DNA of 64,000 nt from Chloroflexota bacterium (GTDB lineage Bacteria; Chloroflexota; Dehalococcoidia; UBA2247; RBG-13-53-26): NCBI GenBank assembly GCA_016875915.1, contig VGOM01000004.1, forward strand, positions 49,476-113,475, given 5' to 3'. Position numbers and translations under genes: made by a program. The notes under the pieces are model-generated. The model did no database searches. It was not told the DNA's origin and saw only the letters and a program-made list of their open reading frames with translations. Positions 34,786 to 43,261 of this stretch are shown piece after piece (position 1 is the first letter of the stretch; each line of letters opens with the position of its first letter).

Positions 34786-35481
34786 ATGAAGAAGCAGGTA
34801 GCAGTGATCGGCCTGGGACGATTCGGGGTTGGCCTGGCCAACACGCTTCTGGATATGGGCTACGACGTCCTGGCCCTGGACGTGGATGAGGACCGGGTGC
34901 AGGCCGTGGCCTCGCAGGTGAGCCGGGCCATCCACGCTGATGCCACCGATGAGGCGGTGCTCCGGGGACTGGGCATAGACAAGTTCGACGTGGCCATCGT
35001 CTCCATGGGGTCCGACATCGAGCACAGTGTGCTGACCACCATTCTGCTCAGAAAGCTGGGCGTGCCCCTCATCGTGGCCCGGGCGGACAACGAGCTCCAT
35101 GGCACGATTCTGGACAAGATCGGGGCGGATAAGGTCATCTATCCCGAACGGGAGATGGGGACCAGGGTGGCCCACGGGCTGATGTTGACCAATGTCCTGG
35201 ACTACATGTCGGTCGACCCCAGCTATGGGCTGGCCAAGATCGTGCCCCCCGGCAGCTTCGTGGGCCGGACCCTCTCAGAGCTCGGCCTGGGGCCCCAGGG
35301 ACGCTGGGAGGTGGCCGTGCTGCTCATCAGGCGCGAGAGAGAGGTGATCATCGGCCCGGACCGGATGGAGGTGGTCCGGCCGGATGACATCCTCATCGTG
35401 TCGGGCAGCGACGTCCACCTGGAGCAGTTGATGGCCGAGGCCAGGAAGTCCGCCAGGGAAGAGGACGAAGAGGAGGACTAG
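34786..35481 (+). CDS. ktrA: Potassium uptake regulatory subunit (TrkA/KtrA, RCK domain)
   Basis: A 231-residue cytoplasmic RCK protein. The RCK_N Rossmann fold begins VAVIGLGRFGVGLANTL, with the acidic end of the second strand (LALDVDEDRV) and the HADATDEAVLRGLGI region. An RCK_C ligand-binding domain spans about 140-220. A strongly acidic tail (EEDEEED) ends the protein. It gates the KtrB channel in response to ATP/ADP or NAD(H) in the family. Convergent with the kinase-SCP2 gene 48 bases away. Confidence 0.92.
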   Translation: MKKQVAVIGLGRFGVGLANTLLDMGYDVLALDVDEDRVQAVASQVSRAIHADATDEAVLRGLGIDKFDVAIVSMGSDIEHSVLTTILLRKLGVPLIVARADNELHGTILDKIGADKVIYPEREMGTRVAHGLMLTNVLDYMSVDPSYGLAKIVPPGSFVGRTLSELGLGPQGRWEVAVLLIRREREVIIGPDRMEVVRPDDILIVSGSDVHLEQLMAEARKSAREEDEEED

Positions 35482-35529
35482 CCCTCCTCGGGCGCCCCGA
35501 TCCGGGCTGCGGCGGCCCACAGCGGCCGG

Positions 35530-36903
35530 CTACTTCGGCCTTGTGAACCTGGAGATGGTATCTTCGAGCTGCAGCAGCAGGCTCATGTCGCCCTCTATCT
35601 TCAGCTTCCCGTCCGTCCAGGCCTTGAATCTCTCCAGCTCTCCGCTCTGCATCCTGGCCCAGTCCTCCGCGGAGACGATCATGGTGCAGTTCGGCTCCTG
35701 CGCACAGCCCTCGAACCTGGTCGCTGTTCCCTTGTCGCACACCAGGTACCAATCGCTGCCCCCCGGGCCGGTGAGCCGGAACTGAACGGTGACCGAGACC
35801 TCCTCCACCTTGACCACCTCCCGGGCCACCGCTGCCGGGGCGGGCAGCCCGAGTAGCGCCGCTACTCGCTGGTGGCCCACGGTATTGGTGGTGGTGATCC
35901 CTCCCATCTCGATCCCCATCTTGGTGAAGTTCTTGCATATCTTGGCCATGATGATCCCGAAGTACAGGGCGGCCACCACCTCCTGGTAGAGGATGTGCTT
36001 CGTCTTGAAGCCGGTCAGTTCCTCGTAGCGGCTGATGGTCTCCTCCCGGGTGGGACTGCCTTCGGTGCGGGGGTAGCCATAGCCGTCGCTGTGCTGCCAG
36101 TCGCAGAACAGGAACCAGGCCAGGTCGGCCTCCGGGTCACCCAGGAAGGACATCTCCCAGTCAAGGACGGCCACAACGTCGTAGTTCCCCTCATCGTACA
36201 TCGCGTTGGGCAGCCTTGGGTCGCCCCAGCATATAGTGACATGTTCCGGGCTGTAGCGGTTGTCCTTCAGCCACTGCAGTCCGGTCTCCAGTATGGGCTG
36301 AGGTTCCCCCTCCTTCATCCAGTTGAGATACATGTCCAGGTACTCGATTTGGCGGTCGATGGGGCCGGTCCCGGACTTCGGCACGCCGAGGAAGGAGAAG
36401 CCCAGTTTCTTCCAGTCCAGCTTGTGGACCCTGGCCATGTTCTCCACCAGGCCCCACCACATCTTGGCCCGCTGCGCCGGCGCGGCGTTGAAGTACACGC
36501 CGAAGGTGTGGTAGGGCGGGAACTCCGGCGGGACAACGCCCTTGAGCTTGCCCATGACGTAGAACGGGAACCCCAGCACGGTGGCGTCCTCCTCCAGCCA
36601 GAGCATCCGGGGCACCGGCACGTCGGTCTCGCCCAGTGCCTTCATCACCTTGAACTGCTTGGCCAGGGCGTACTCCGGGAAGACCGGGTAGGCCTTGGGC
36701 GGGGTGCGCAGCACCATGCCCTCTGAGTGGGACTTCCTCCCCTCCTTCCACTTCACGTCGAAGAGCAGTGTCTCGTTGGAGAACCCTGCCCCGGCCCTGG
36801 CCATGTTCTCCAGGGCCAGCCCCTTGGCTTTGGGCATCCTGGCCTGCAGCCAGGGGATGAGTCTGGACTGTACTTCGGAGAGGTCTGCGCTTCTTGCCTG
36901 CAT
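35530..36903 (-). CDS. Aminoglycoside-phosphotransferase-like kinase fused to SCP2 sterol-carrier domain
   Basis: A 457-residue fusion. Residues about 10-350 form an APH/ACAD10-type kinase: FSNETLLFDVKW, then the catalytic loop CWGDPRLPN (Asp228, Asn233) and VLDWEMSFLGDPEADLAW (Mg-binding Asp248). The HGD of classical APHs reads WGD, common in ACAD10/11-like members. Residues about 365-457 resemble an SCP2 lipid-binding domain (MIVSAEDWARMQSGEL, DGKLKIEGDMSLLLQL). In the ACAD10/11 kinases 4-hydroxyacyl-CoA is phosphorylated; a similar role here, with SCP2 presenting the acyl chain, is inference. ATG 36903 follows AGGAGG. It is 20 bases downstream of the unknown gene at 36924-38018. Confidence 0.8.
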   Translation of the reverse strand: MQARSADLSEVQSRLIPWLQARMPKAKGLALENMARAGAGFSNETLLFDVKWKEGRKSHSEGMVLRTPPKAYPVFPEYALAKQFKVMKALGETDVPVPRMLWLEEDATVLGFPFYVMGKLKGVVPPEFPPYHTFGVYFNAAPAQRAKMWWGLVENMARVHKLDWKKLGFSFLGVPKSGTGPIDRQIEYLDMYLNWMKEGEPQPILETGLQWLKDNRYSPEHVTICWGDPRLPNAMYDEGNYDVVAVLDWEMSFLGDPEADLAWFLFCDWQHSDGYGYPRTEGSPTREETISRYEELTGFKTKHILYQEVVAALYFGIIMAKICKNFTKMGIEMGGITTTNTVGHQRVAALLGLPAPAAVAREVVKVEEVSVTVQFRLTGPGGSDWYLVCDKGTATRFEGCAQEPNCTMIVSAEDWARMQSGELERFKAWTDGKLKIEGDMSLLLQLEDTISRFTRPK

Positions 36904-36923
36904 CTTCTCGCCTCCTGTAAGCG

Positions 36924-38018
36924 CTAGTATCCGTGGTAGCCGTACCGGGGGTACTTGCCCACGATGACCATCTCCACGATGCCGTAGCCGGTCTCCTTCC
37001 CGCAGCGCATCTCGCACACCACGTCATCGAGGAAGGACACCTCGCGGATGGCCTGGGGGTCTTTCAGGTCTATCCTGACTCCGTCTTCGAAGTAGGGACC
37101 CAGCCACAGGCCGTGGGTGAACCCCTTGTAGCCGAAGTAGCCGCCGGCCCTGACGTAGCAGACGTTCAGGGGACGGACCGATATGTCCACTGTGGATCCA
37201 TCCTCGGCGTGAAGCACCACGTTCCCGCCGCTGATCTGGCGGATATCGGGCCTGAAGCTGAAATTGTGCTCCACCCTGGTCACCGCCAGCTCCGCTCTGC
37301 CGCTCTCGACGGGATAGAAGATGCCCCCGCTGAAGTGGCGGGACTTCTCGTCCCAGGTCTCCCGGGTGTGGTACGTTGCCCCCCACTGGTCGAACTGGGC
37401 CACGATCATGTTGTACAGGTAGCCCTCCGGGATTTCGCCGGGCTGCACGCCGGACTCCGGCACGCCGCCGCCCCGGCGTATTCCCCAGGAATGGTCCCGC
37501 TCCGCCCGCCAGCCGGCCCTGTCCACCTGGCAGGTCTGGCCTTCGAGCCCTATCCAGCCCGCGGGCCGGCCCACCTGGAAGTAGCGCTTCACGTTCTCTT
37601 CCACCCTGCCCCGGAAACGGCCGGTCTGCGGCTCCTCTTCGTGGGCCAGCATGGTGGCCTGGAACTCGAGGTCGTAGCTCAGGCCGTGCTCGTTGTCGGC
37701 CAGTGACCATTTCACCCGCCTCAACGGGTCCACAATCTGGTAGGAGAAGGGGCCCACGGCCACCTCGTCTATCCGGGGACGCAGCTCGCGTGAAGCCCTG
37801 ACGTTGAACTGGGTTCTGCCTTCCACAGAGAGGCAGGCGAAGGCGTCGATGATGTTCCGGTTGGGGTAGAAGCCGAAGCCCGCCACCAGCATCATCCTGC
37901 CGGTGGTGTCGTGAGCGCAGAACCACAGCCTCTCCGTCCACTCGCGGGCGCTGGTCTCCACGCTGTCGAAGGTGGCCACGATCTGGTGGCAGACAAACTC
38001 ATCGTACTTGGTGAGCAT
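36924..38018 (-). CDS. Hypothetical protein, possibly lipocalin-like DUF7064/DUF7065 type
   Basis: A protein of about 364 residues I cannot name with certainty. Beta-rich composition with repeated aromatic and Gly patterns (LVAGFGFYPNRNIID, GPFSYQIVDPLRRVKWSL, RDHSWGIRRGG, GYFGYKGFTHGLWLGPY) suggests a two-domain lipocalin or hydratase (CrtC-like) fold. Such proteins occur next to kinase and lipid-catabolism genes. No signal peptide. ATG 38018 is preferred over GTG 38027 because AAAGGAG is spaced properly for it. It is upstream of, and likely co-transcribed with, the kinase-SCP2 gene. Confidence 0.6.
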   Translation of the reverse strand: MLTKYDEFVCHQIVATFDSVETSAREWTERLWFCAHDTTGRMMLVAGFGFYPNRNIIDAFACLSVEGRTQFNVRASRELRPRIDEVAVGPFSYQIVDPLRRVKWSLADNEHGLSYDLEFQATMLAHEEEPQTGRFRGRVEENVKRYFQVGRPAGWIGLEGQTCQVDRAGWRAERDHSWGIRRGGGVPESGVQPGEIPEGYLYNMIVAQFDQWGATYHTRETWDEKSRHFSGGIFYPVESGRAELAVTRVEHNFSFRPDIRQISGGNVVLHAEDGSTVDISVRPLNVCYVRAGGYFGYKGFTHGLWLGPYFEDGVRIDLKDPQAIREVSFLDDVVCEMRCGKETGYGIVEMVIVGKYPRYGYHGY

Positions 38019-38216
38019 CGCTGGCACTCCTTTCGTTCTTCACCCGCTGTTGGCAGCTCGCGGAGACCGCCTCGCCGGGCTGCCGATGCCGTGCCCGCCG
38101 CACCGCCGCCCCAGGACCGGGGCCTGCACGGCGATTGTAGCCCCCGGCTCGTGTGAACTGTCAAGCGCACACTGCTGCGGACCCTGCCTGGTCTGTGACT
38201 GCCATCACTCTCCTGA

Positions 38217-38269
38217 TGTCATGCCGCACTTGATGCGGCATCCAGGGCTGGGGTGGTGCGGCGCGCCGT
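38217..38269. repeat. Dispersed hairpin repeat, copy 3
   Basis: TGTCATGCCGCA, loop CTTGA, TGCGGCATCCAGGGCTGGGG then TGGTGCGGCGCGCCGT. Relative to copies 1 and 2 the stem has a paired change (TGCCGCA/TGCGGCA). It shares its GCGGCGCGCCGT tail with copy 4. Confidence 0.8.
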
Positions 38270-38344
38270 GCGGTCCCCCTCCGCGCCGCAGGTCCTTCCG
38301 CGGAAGGATCATGCCGCTCTTGACCCGCCGCTACCCTCTCTCAG

Positions 38345-38406
38345 TGTCATGCCGCCCGCCTCCGGCGGGATGCGGCATCCAGGGCTGGGGTGGTGCGGCG
38401 CGCCGT
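38345..38406. repeat. Dispersed hairpin repeat, copy 4 (enlarged loop)
   Basis: The same TGCCGC/GCGGCA outer stem as copy 3, but the loop is replaced by a nested hairpin (CCGCCTCCGGCGGG). The shared 3' part is TCCAGGGCTGGGGTGGTGCG. Apart from copies 3 and 4, the gap 38019-38506 holds nothing I recognise. Confidence 0.8.
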
Positions 38407-38506
38407 CAGCCCCGCCGACCCGGCGTCGTGAATGCCCGCCGCTGTTGCGCTTTCCAGCCCCCGCCGATATCATTCTGAGTGCCATGGCGGCTGGCATGAG
38501 GCGGAC

Positions 38507-39598
38507 ATGCGCATCCTAGCGGTGGACGTGGGCACCGGCACCCAGGACATCCTATTGTTCGACGGCTCCCGGGTGGTGGAGAACTGCGTCAAGATGATCA
38601 TGCCCTCACCCACCGCCGTTCTGGCCCAGCGCATCTCCCGGGCTACGGCCAGCCGCCGCCCCATTCTGTTCACCGGAGTGACCATGGGCGGGGGACCCAG
38701 CAAGCGGGCGCTGCAGCGCCACACCGGTGCCGGACTGGCCGCCTATGCCACTTCCCAGGCGGCATTGACCTTCAACGACGACCTGGACGTGGTCAGGGGC
38801 ATGGGGGTGACCATCGTCGACCCCACTGAAGCCGCGGAACATCGGGAATTCGAGGTCATCGACCTGAAGGACCTCGATCTGGAGGCCATCCGGAAGGCCC
38901 TGGACGCCTTCGGGGTTGACTGCCGGTTCGACGCCGTGGCGGTGGCCGTGCTCGATCACGGCTTCGCCCCGCCCGGGGTGTCCAACCGCCTCTTCCGCTT
39001 CCAGTATCTGGAGCGCCTGATGATGGAGAGGAACGAGCTGGCCGCGCTGGCCTACGTGGCCGCCGACCTGCCTGACTACCTCACCCGGATGAAGGCCGTG
39101 GCCCGCAGCGTTGATCTGGATGTCCCGGTCCTGCTCATGGACACCGGCGCCGCGGCCGTGCTGGGAGCGCTGCAGGACAGGGAGGTCTCCCGGCGCGACC
39201 ACACCATGGTGGTCAACATGGGTAACTCGCACACTGTCGCCTTCCATCTCCGGGGAGGGCGGATCGAGGGCTTCCTGGAGCACCACACCAACCTCCTCAA
39301 TGGAGCCAAGCTGGACCATCTGGTCCGCGCCCTGGCCACCGGCACCCTGACGAACAGCGAAGTCTATCAGGACGGCGGCCATGGGGCGGTGGTCATGGGC
39401 AGCAGCCGGCGCCGGCCGTTCGTGGCCATAGCCGGGCCCCGCCAGGACGTGGCTGCCGGATCACAGCTCCGGCTTCACCGGGCGGTGCCCCACGGGGACA
39501 TGATGCTGGCCGGGTGCTATGGACTGGTCAGCGCCTGCGGATTGCGCATCGCCGGCTGGCGCGAAGAGATCGACCGCGCCCTAGCGGTCGGCGCCTGA
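38507..39598 (+). CDS. DUF1786 protein (COG4012, ASKHA-fold-like)
   Basis: A 363-residue protein of the DUF1786 group, with a start typical of the actin/hexokinase-like nucleotide fold: MRILAVDVGTGTQDILLFD. A second phosphate-loop-like segment is HTMVVNMGNSHTVAFHL, and VLLMDTGAAAVLGAL precedes it. The family has been annotated as related to pyruvate-formate-lyase activating enzyme, without support I can see here. ATG 38507 gives the conserved N-terminus; the frame upstream enters repeat DNA. It is transcribed toward the small minus-strand gene at 39642. Confidence 0.82.
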   Translation: MRILAVDVGTGTQDILLFDGSRVVENCVKMIMPSPTAVLAQRISRATASRRPILFTGVTMGGGPSKRALQRHTGAGLAAYATSQAALTFNDDLDVVRGMGVTIVDPTEAAEHREFEVIDLKDLDLEAIRKALDAFGVDCRFDAVAVAVLDHGFAPPGVSNRLFRFQYLERLMMERNELAALAYVAADLPDYLTRMKAVARSVDLDVPVLLMDTGAAAVLGALQDREVSRRDHTMVVNMGNSHTVAFHLRGGRIEGFLEHHTNLLNGAKLDHLVRALATGTLTNSEVYQDGGHGAVVMGSSRRRPFVAIAGPRQDVAAGSQLRLHRAVPHGDMMLAGCYGLVSACGLRIAGWREEIDRALAVGA

Positions 39599-39611
39599 CT
39601 CCGGAGCATCT

Positions 39612-39627
39612 GCCCCCGACCGGGGGC
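39612..39627. terminator. Possible bidirectional terminator hairpin
   Basis: GCCCCC and GGGGGC around a GACC loop lie between the convergent DUF1786 and small Cys-rich genes. The downstream T content is low, so function is uncertain. Confidence 0.35.
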
Positions 39628-39641
39628 TAGTCCTCCGCCTC

Positions 39642-39833
39642 TCAGCATCCCGGCTGGCCCAGGTGACCGCAGCAGCTCTGCCTGGTGCGGATCTTGATCC
39701 AGTTGTTGCGCAGCACCAGGTACAGCTTCCGGTGTAGGGGCATGGGGGCCTTCATGTTGGTGAATACCGCTCTGAGGCTGGGCCGTCTCCTCCGCTGCCC
39801 CTCGTCCCTGCCGGTTGGGTTGTCGTCCATCAT
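39642..39833 (-). CDS. Small Cys-containing protein with CCGHLGQPGC tail
   Basis: A 63-residue protein with a polar, basic N-terminus and the C-terminal segment KLYLVLRNNWIKIRTRQ followed by CCGHLGQPGC. The closely spaced Cys, His and Cys near the end could bind a metal. Its start (ATG 39833) overlaps the DUF167 gene stop as ATGA, so it is very likely translated with it. An internal start at Met27 or Met31 would leave only the conserved-looking half. Family unknown to me. Confidence 0.6.
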   Translation of the reverse strand: MMDDNPTGRDEGQRRRRPSLRAVFTNMKAPMPLHRKLYLVLRNNWIKIRTRQSCCGHLGQPGC

Positions 39834-40060
39834 CGCCCACCCCCTTCAGACGGGATCACCTCGATCACCTTGTTCCGGCTGCCCCATCCGCTCACAATGC
39901 GGAGCCTGCTTTCGGGGACGCCCAGATGGCCGGCCAGCAGCCGCAGCACCGCTCTGTTGGCCCGCCCTTCCACCGGCGGCTCCTTCACCTTCACCACGTA
40001 GCTGTCGCCCTCCCGGGAGACCTCCTCGCTCCGGGATCGGGGTTTTACCTTGACGGACAT
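39830..40060 (-). CDS. DUF167 (YggU family) protein
   Basis: A 76-residue DUF167 protein: VKVKPRSRSEEV, YVVKVKEPPVEGRANRAVLRLLAGHLG, and IVSGWGSRNKVIEV are the family core, here complete. ATG 40060 is chosen because the conserved part begins there; the frame is open further left inside gph. It lies 25 bases downstream of gph and is coupled to the next small gene. Function of the family is unknown. Confidence 0.85.
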   Translation of the reverse strand: MSVKVKPRSRSEEVSREGDSYVVKVKEPPVEGRANRAVLRLLAGHLGVPESRLRIVSGWGSRNKVIEVIPSEGGGR

Positions 40061-40085
40061 CTTCAAGGCGGCAGCGCTCCTGCTG

Positions 40086-40778
40086 TCACGGCCGGGGAAG
40101 ACCGGCTGCCCGGAGCAACTCCAGAAGCTGCCCCGGTCTCTCAATGATCGTTTGTGCCCCGCTCTGCGCCAGCTCTGCGGCGGTGCGGAAGCCCCACAGC
40201 GCGCCCACCGCATACATGCCGGCGGCCCGGGCCGTCTTCATGTCGGTGGCGGTGTCGCCCAGGTATATGAAGGCCTCCGGTGGCAGACTCAGGCTGCGGG
40301 CAATGGCCAGTGCCCCACCGGGATCAGGCTTCATGGGCACCGAGGCCGAAGCGCCCACCACGGGATGGAAGCGCCAGCCGGCCAGCAGCCGGGAGACCGT
40401 GGCCCTCGTGGAGTCGTCGGGCTTATTGGATAGTATGGCCATCGGGATGCCGGCGGCGGACAGGGCGTCGAGAAGCTCCGGTATCCCGTCATAGGGACGG
40501 GTGTTGTTGGCCCAGCGCTGGGAGTACTCCTCGCGGATGGCCGCCACGCACCCGGCCATAAGCGGCTCGCGGCGCTGGTCCTCCGGGAGGGCCCGGCGGG
40601 CTAGTTCCTCCACCCCGTCACCTACGAAGTACTTGTAGGCTTGCACATCATGCTCCGGAAACCCGTGGCGTCGCAGCACGGCGTTCACCGAGTCGGCCAG
40701 GTCCTGAACGGTGTCCAGCAGCGTGCCATCAAGGTCGAAGAGCACCGCCCTGTATCCGGTCTGTTGCTCCATGGTCAT
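40086..40778 (-). CDS. gph: HAD-family hydrolase, phosphoglycolate-phosphatase-like
   Basis: A HAD hydrolase of about 230 residues. Motif I is VLFDLDGTLLDTVQDLADSVN with the nucleophilic Asp; motif II is MAILSNKPDD; motif III/IV includes KPDPGGALAIARSL and YLGDTATDMKTARAAGM. The cap placement and sequence match Gph-like phosphatases. ATG 40778 follows AAGGGA; ATG 40793 is an alternative start. First gene of gph-DUF167-small gene, divergent from comM. The exact phosphate substrate cannot be certain from sequence. Confidence 0.85.
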   Translation of the reverse strand: MTMEQQTGYRAVLFDLDGTLLDTVQDLADSVNAVLRRHGFPEHDVQAYKYFVGDGVEELARRALPEDQRREPLMAGCVAAIREEYSQRWANNTRPYDGIPELLDALSAAGIPMAILSNKPDDSTRATVSRLLAGWRFHPVVGASASVPMKPDPGGALAIARSLSLPPEAFIYLGDTATDMKTARAAGMYAVGALWGFRTAAELAQSGAQTIIERPGQLLELLRAAGLPRP

Positions 40779-40873
40779 CTTCGTCCCTTCCATGGCTGGC
40801 TCTGGATCAGGCTGGATTATACGGCAGGCAATCGCACCGCCGTCAAATCGGCATCATCGGCAGGGCCCCGCTG

Positions 40874-40903
40874 TTGTCGCTGAAGCGGCGGGCTTGCTAT
40901 AAT
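40874..40903 (+). promoter_or_regulatory. Promoter of comM
   Basis: TTGTCG (40874-40879), an 18-base spacer and a perfect TATAAT (40898-40903), about 30 bases before the GTG start. Confidence 0.6.
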
Positions 40904-40933
40904 CGCGACGATCGATAGCGAGGAGGGTGTATC

Positions 40934-42457
40934 GTGGCCCTGGCCAAGGTTAATGCCGCCGCCGTGGTCGGCCTGGACGGCAAGCTGATTGAAGTGGAGG
41001 TGGACATCTCCAGCGGCCTCCCCGGCATGACCATTGTCGGTCTGCCGGACACGGGGGTGCAGGAGGCCCGGGAGCGGGTCCGGGCAGCCGTCCGCAACTC
41101 CGGCTGCGTCTTCCCGACCAGGCGGATCACCGTCAACCTGGCCCCGGCGGACCTCCGCAAGGAGGGTCCGGCCTACGATCTTCCCATCGCTGTGGGCCTG
41201 CTGCTCAGCTCGGAGCAACTGACCGCCGACGTCTCCAGGACCCTCTTCCTGGGGGAGCTCTCCCTTGACGGCACTGTGCGGCACACCAATGGCATACTGG
41301 CCATGGTGGCCCTGGCCAGGGAGCGGGGACTGCTCACCGTCATCGTCCCGGCCGTCGATGCCCGGGAGGCCTCCCTCATAGACGGCGTCAGCGTTGTCCC
41401 CGTCGCCTCCCTGTCGGAGCTGATCGGACACCTGAGAGGGGTCAGCCCCATCCCCGCCTGTGTCGCCCCTCCCTCGGAGGAGGATGCGCTGCCGCTGTGG
41501 AATGCCACTGACCTGACTCATGTTAAGGGTCAGGAGCACGCCAAACGGGCCCTGGAGGTGGCCGCAGCGGGGGGCCACAACATGGTCATGGTCGGCCCTC
41601 CGGGCAGCGGCAAGACCATGCTGGCCCGGGCCCTGCCCTCCATCTTCCCCAGGATGGCCATGGAGGAGTGTTTGGAGGTGACCAAGATCTACAGCGTCGG
41701 CGGCCTGCTGCCTCCCGACACGCCCCTGATCACACAGCGCCCCTTCCGCTCCCCCCACTACACCATTTCCCACGCCGGACTGGTCGGCGGGGGACGCTGG
41801 CCCCGGCCCGGCGAGATCAGCCTCAGTCACCGGGGGGTGCTCTTCCTGGACGAGTTCGCGGAGTTCGGCCACAATACCCTGGAGGTGCTCCGCCAGCCGC
41901 TGGAGGACCGGGTGGTCACCATCAGCAGAGCCCAGGGGAGCGTCACTTTCCCGGCCAGCTTCATGCTCGTGGCCGCCATGAACCCCTGCCCCTGCGGCTA
42001 CTACGGGGACTCGGTCAAGGAGTGCCGCTGTTCATCGGCTGAGGTCACCCGGTACAACAAGAGGATCAGCGGCCCCCTGCTGGACCGGATCGACATCTTC
42101 GTCGACGTGCCCAGGGTGGAGTACGAGAAGCTGGCCGATGACCGGCAGGGCGAAGGCTCGGACAGCGTCCGAGCCCGGGTGGAGGCCGCCCGTCAGATCC
42201 AGAGACAGAGGTTCGATGGCAGGGTCCCGGCCTGCAACGCCGATGCCACCGCCGTCGAGGTCAAGGAGTTCTGCCGCGTCGAGCCCTCGGCGCAGGGCCT
42301 GCTCCGGACCGCCATGAAGCAGCTATCGCTCTCGGCGCGGGGCTTCCACCGCATCCTGAAGGTGGGCCGCACCATCGCCGACCTCGAGGGTTCCGAACTG
42401 ATCCGAAGCCATCACCTGGCCGAGGCCGTCCAGTACCGGCCGCGGACCGTCTCCTAG
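40934..42457 (+). CDS. comM: YifB/ComM family Mg-chelatase-like AAA ATPase
   Basis: A 507-residue protein. The N-terminal ChlI-like domain has VGLDGKLIEVEVDISSGLPG and VNLAPADLRKEGPAYDLPIA. The AAA core has Walker A GPPGSGKTMLARALPSIFP and Walker B GVLFLDEFAEF, then the conserved MNPCPCGYYGD cysteines and the RISGPLLDRIDIFVDVP segment. ComM-type helicases promote branch migration during transformation in some bacteria; YifB members elsewhere have no set role. GTG 40934 follows GAGGAGGG. No other competence gene is in the window. Confidence 0.92.
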   Translation: MALAKVNAAAVVGLDGKLIEVEVDISSGLPGMTIVGLPDTGVQEARERVRAAVRNSGCVFPTRRITVNLAPADLRKEGPAYDLPIAVGLLLSSEQLTADVSRTLFLGELSLDGTVRHTNGILAMVALARERGLLTVIVPAVDAREASLIDGVSVVPVASLSELIGHLRGVSPIPACVAPPSEEDALPLWNATDLTHVKGQEHAKRALEVAAAGGHNMVMVGPPGSGKTMLARALPSIFPRMAMEECLEVTKIYSVGGLLPPDTPLITQRPFRSPHYTISHAGLVGGGRWPRPGEISLSHRGVLFLDEFAEFGHNTLEVLRQPLEDRVVTISRAQGSVTFPASFMLVAAMNPCPCGYYGDSVKECRCSSAEVTRYNKRISGPLLDRIDIFVDVPRVEYEKLADDRQGEGSDSVRARVEAARQIQRQRFDGRVPACNADATAVEVKEFCRVEPSAQGLLRTAMKQLSLSARGFHRILKVGRTIADLEGSELIRSHHLAEAVQYRPRTVS

Positions 42458-42486
42458 CCTGCTGTCTTCCCGCGAGTCCCGCCCGC

Positions 42487-43167
42487 TCAGTCCTGCCAGG
42501 CCAGGCCGAACCGCCAGCCGGTCAGCGCTGATGTTTCTGAAGCGTCGCTGTTCGGGAGCTTCGCCTCCTCGTCCATGATCAGCGTGGTGTCGGAATGGAG
42601 CGCGATCTCCCCTTCCTGGTTGGTGGCCCAGAAGACCAGGTCATCGGGCAACTCGATCTCGGCCGCCAGCGTCAGGCTCAGGTCGTCCAGGAAGATGGAG
42701 CTGCCCACCGCGCCGATCACCGCGCTTCCCCTCCTCACGGGCACCGCGGCAATGACGGACTTCTTGCCGGTGGCCTTGCTGACCACCAGCGGGCCGACCA
42801 CCTCGTTCCCCGCCATCAGGCCCGGGAAGTACTCTCTGTCGGAGAGGTTCTGGTCTGTCCTCCCCAGCTCGACGGTGTAGTAGGAGCCATCGGGCTGCAC
42901 AAACCAGACCGTTCCCCCTGTCCCCGCGTCATCCACCTTCCTCAGCAGTGGCTCCATCTCCTCCCACTGCCCTGACTTGACCTCTTCCGTCAGCGCCAGC
43001 GCCTCCATGGAGTCCATGTAGCCCTTGATGTGGCTGTCCGCCAGTGCGGCTATGGCGGAAACCCCCATCTCCGCATCTATCTTGACCTTGCCTTTGCCCG
43101 ACGAGCAGCCCAGAACGGCGGTGGCCAGGGCCAGGCAGACAAACAGGATTGCCAGGATCTTTCTCAT
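42487..43167 (-). CDS. Cache-domain lipoprotein without output domain
   Basis: A 226-residue exported lipoprotein. The signal peptide (MRKILAILFVCLALATAVLG) ends in a lipobox with Cys21. The rest resembles a Cache/PDC sensor: helical start, then VWFVQPDGSYYTVELGRTDQNLSDREYFPGL-type sensor core with DREYF, and KSVIAAVPVRRGSAVIGAVG. In two-component sensors this fold binds small ligands outside the membrane, but here there is no TM or signalling domain. It may be a ligand-binding lipoprotein that partners a separate receptor. Convergent with comM. Confidence 0.68.
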   Translation of the reverse strand: MRKILAILFVCLALATAVLGCSSGKGKVKIDAEMGVSAIAALADSHIKGYMDSMEALALTEEVKSGQWEEMEPLLRKVDDAGTGGTVWFVQPDGSYYTVELGRTDQNLSDREYFPGLMAGNEVVGPLVVSKATGKKSVIAAVPVRRGSAVIGAVGSSIFLDDLSLTLAAEIELPDDLVFWATNQEGEIALHSDTTLIMDEEAKLPNSDASETSALTGWRFGLAWQD

Positions 43168-43261
43168 GATGAGCCCCTCCCTTGCTCAGCGTTGAATCGC
43201 GTTCAGCCTAGCACGGCAGCCGCATCAGGGTCAAACCGACGGCCGGCCACGTGGGATCTCC

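Noticed and set aside
22722..38406. CRISPR interpretation of the four dispersed repeats
   Set aside because: Copies are kilobases apart, vary in length and have no regular spacers or cas genes.
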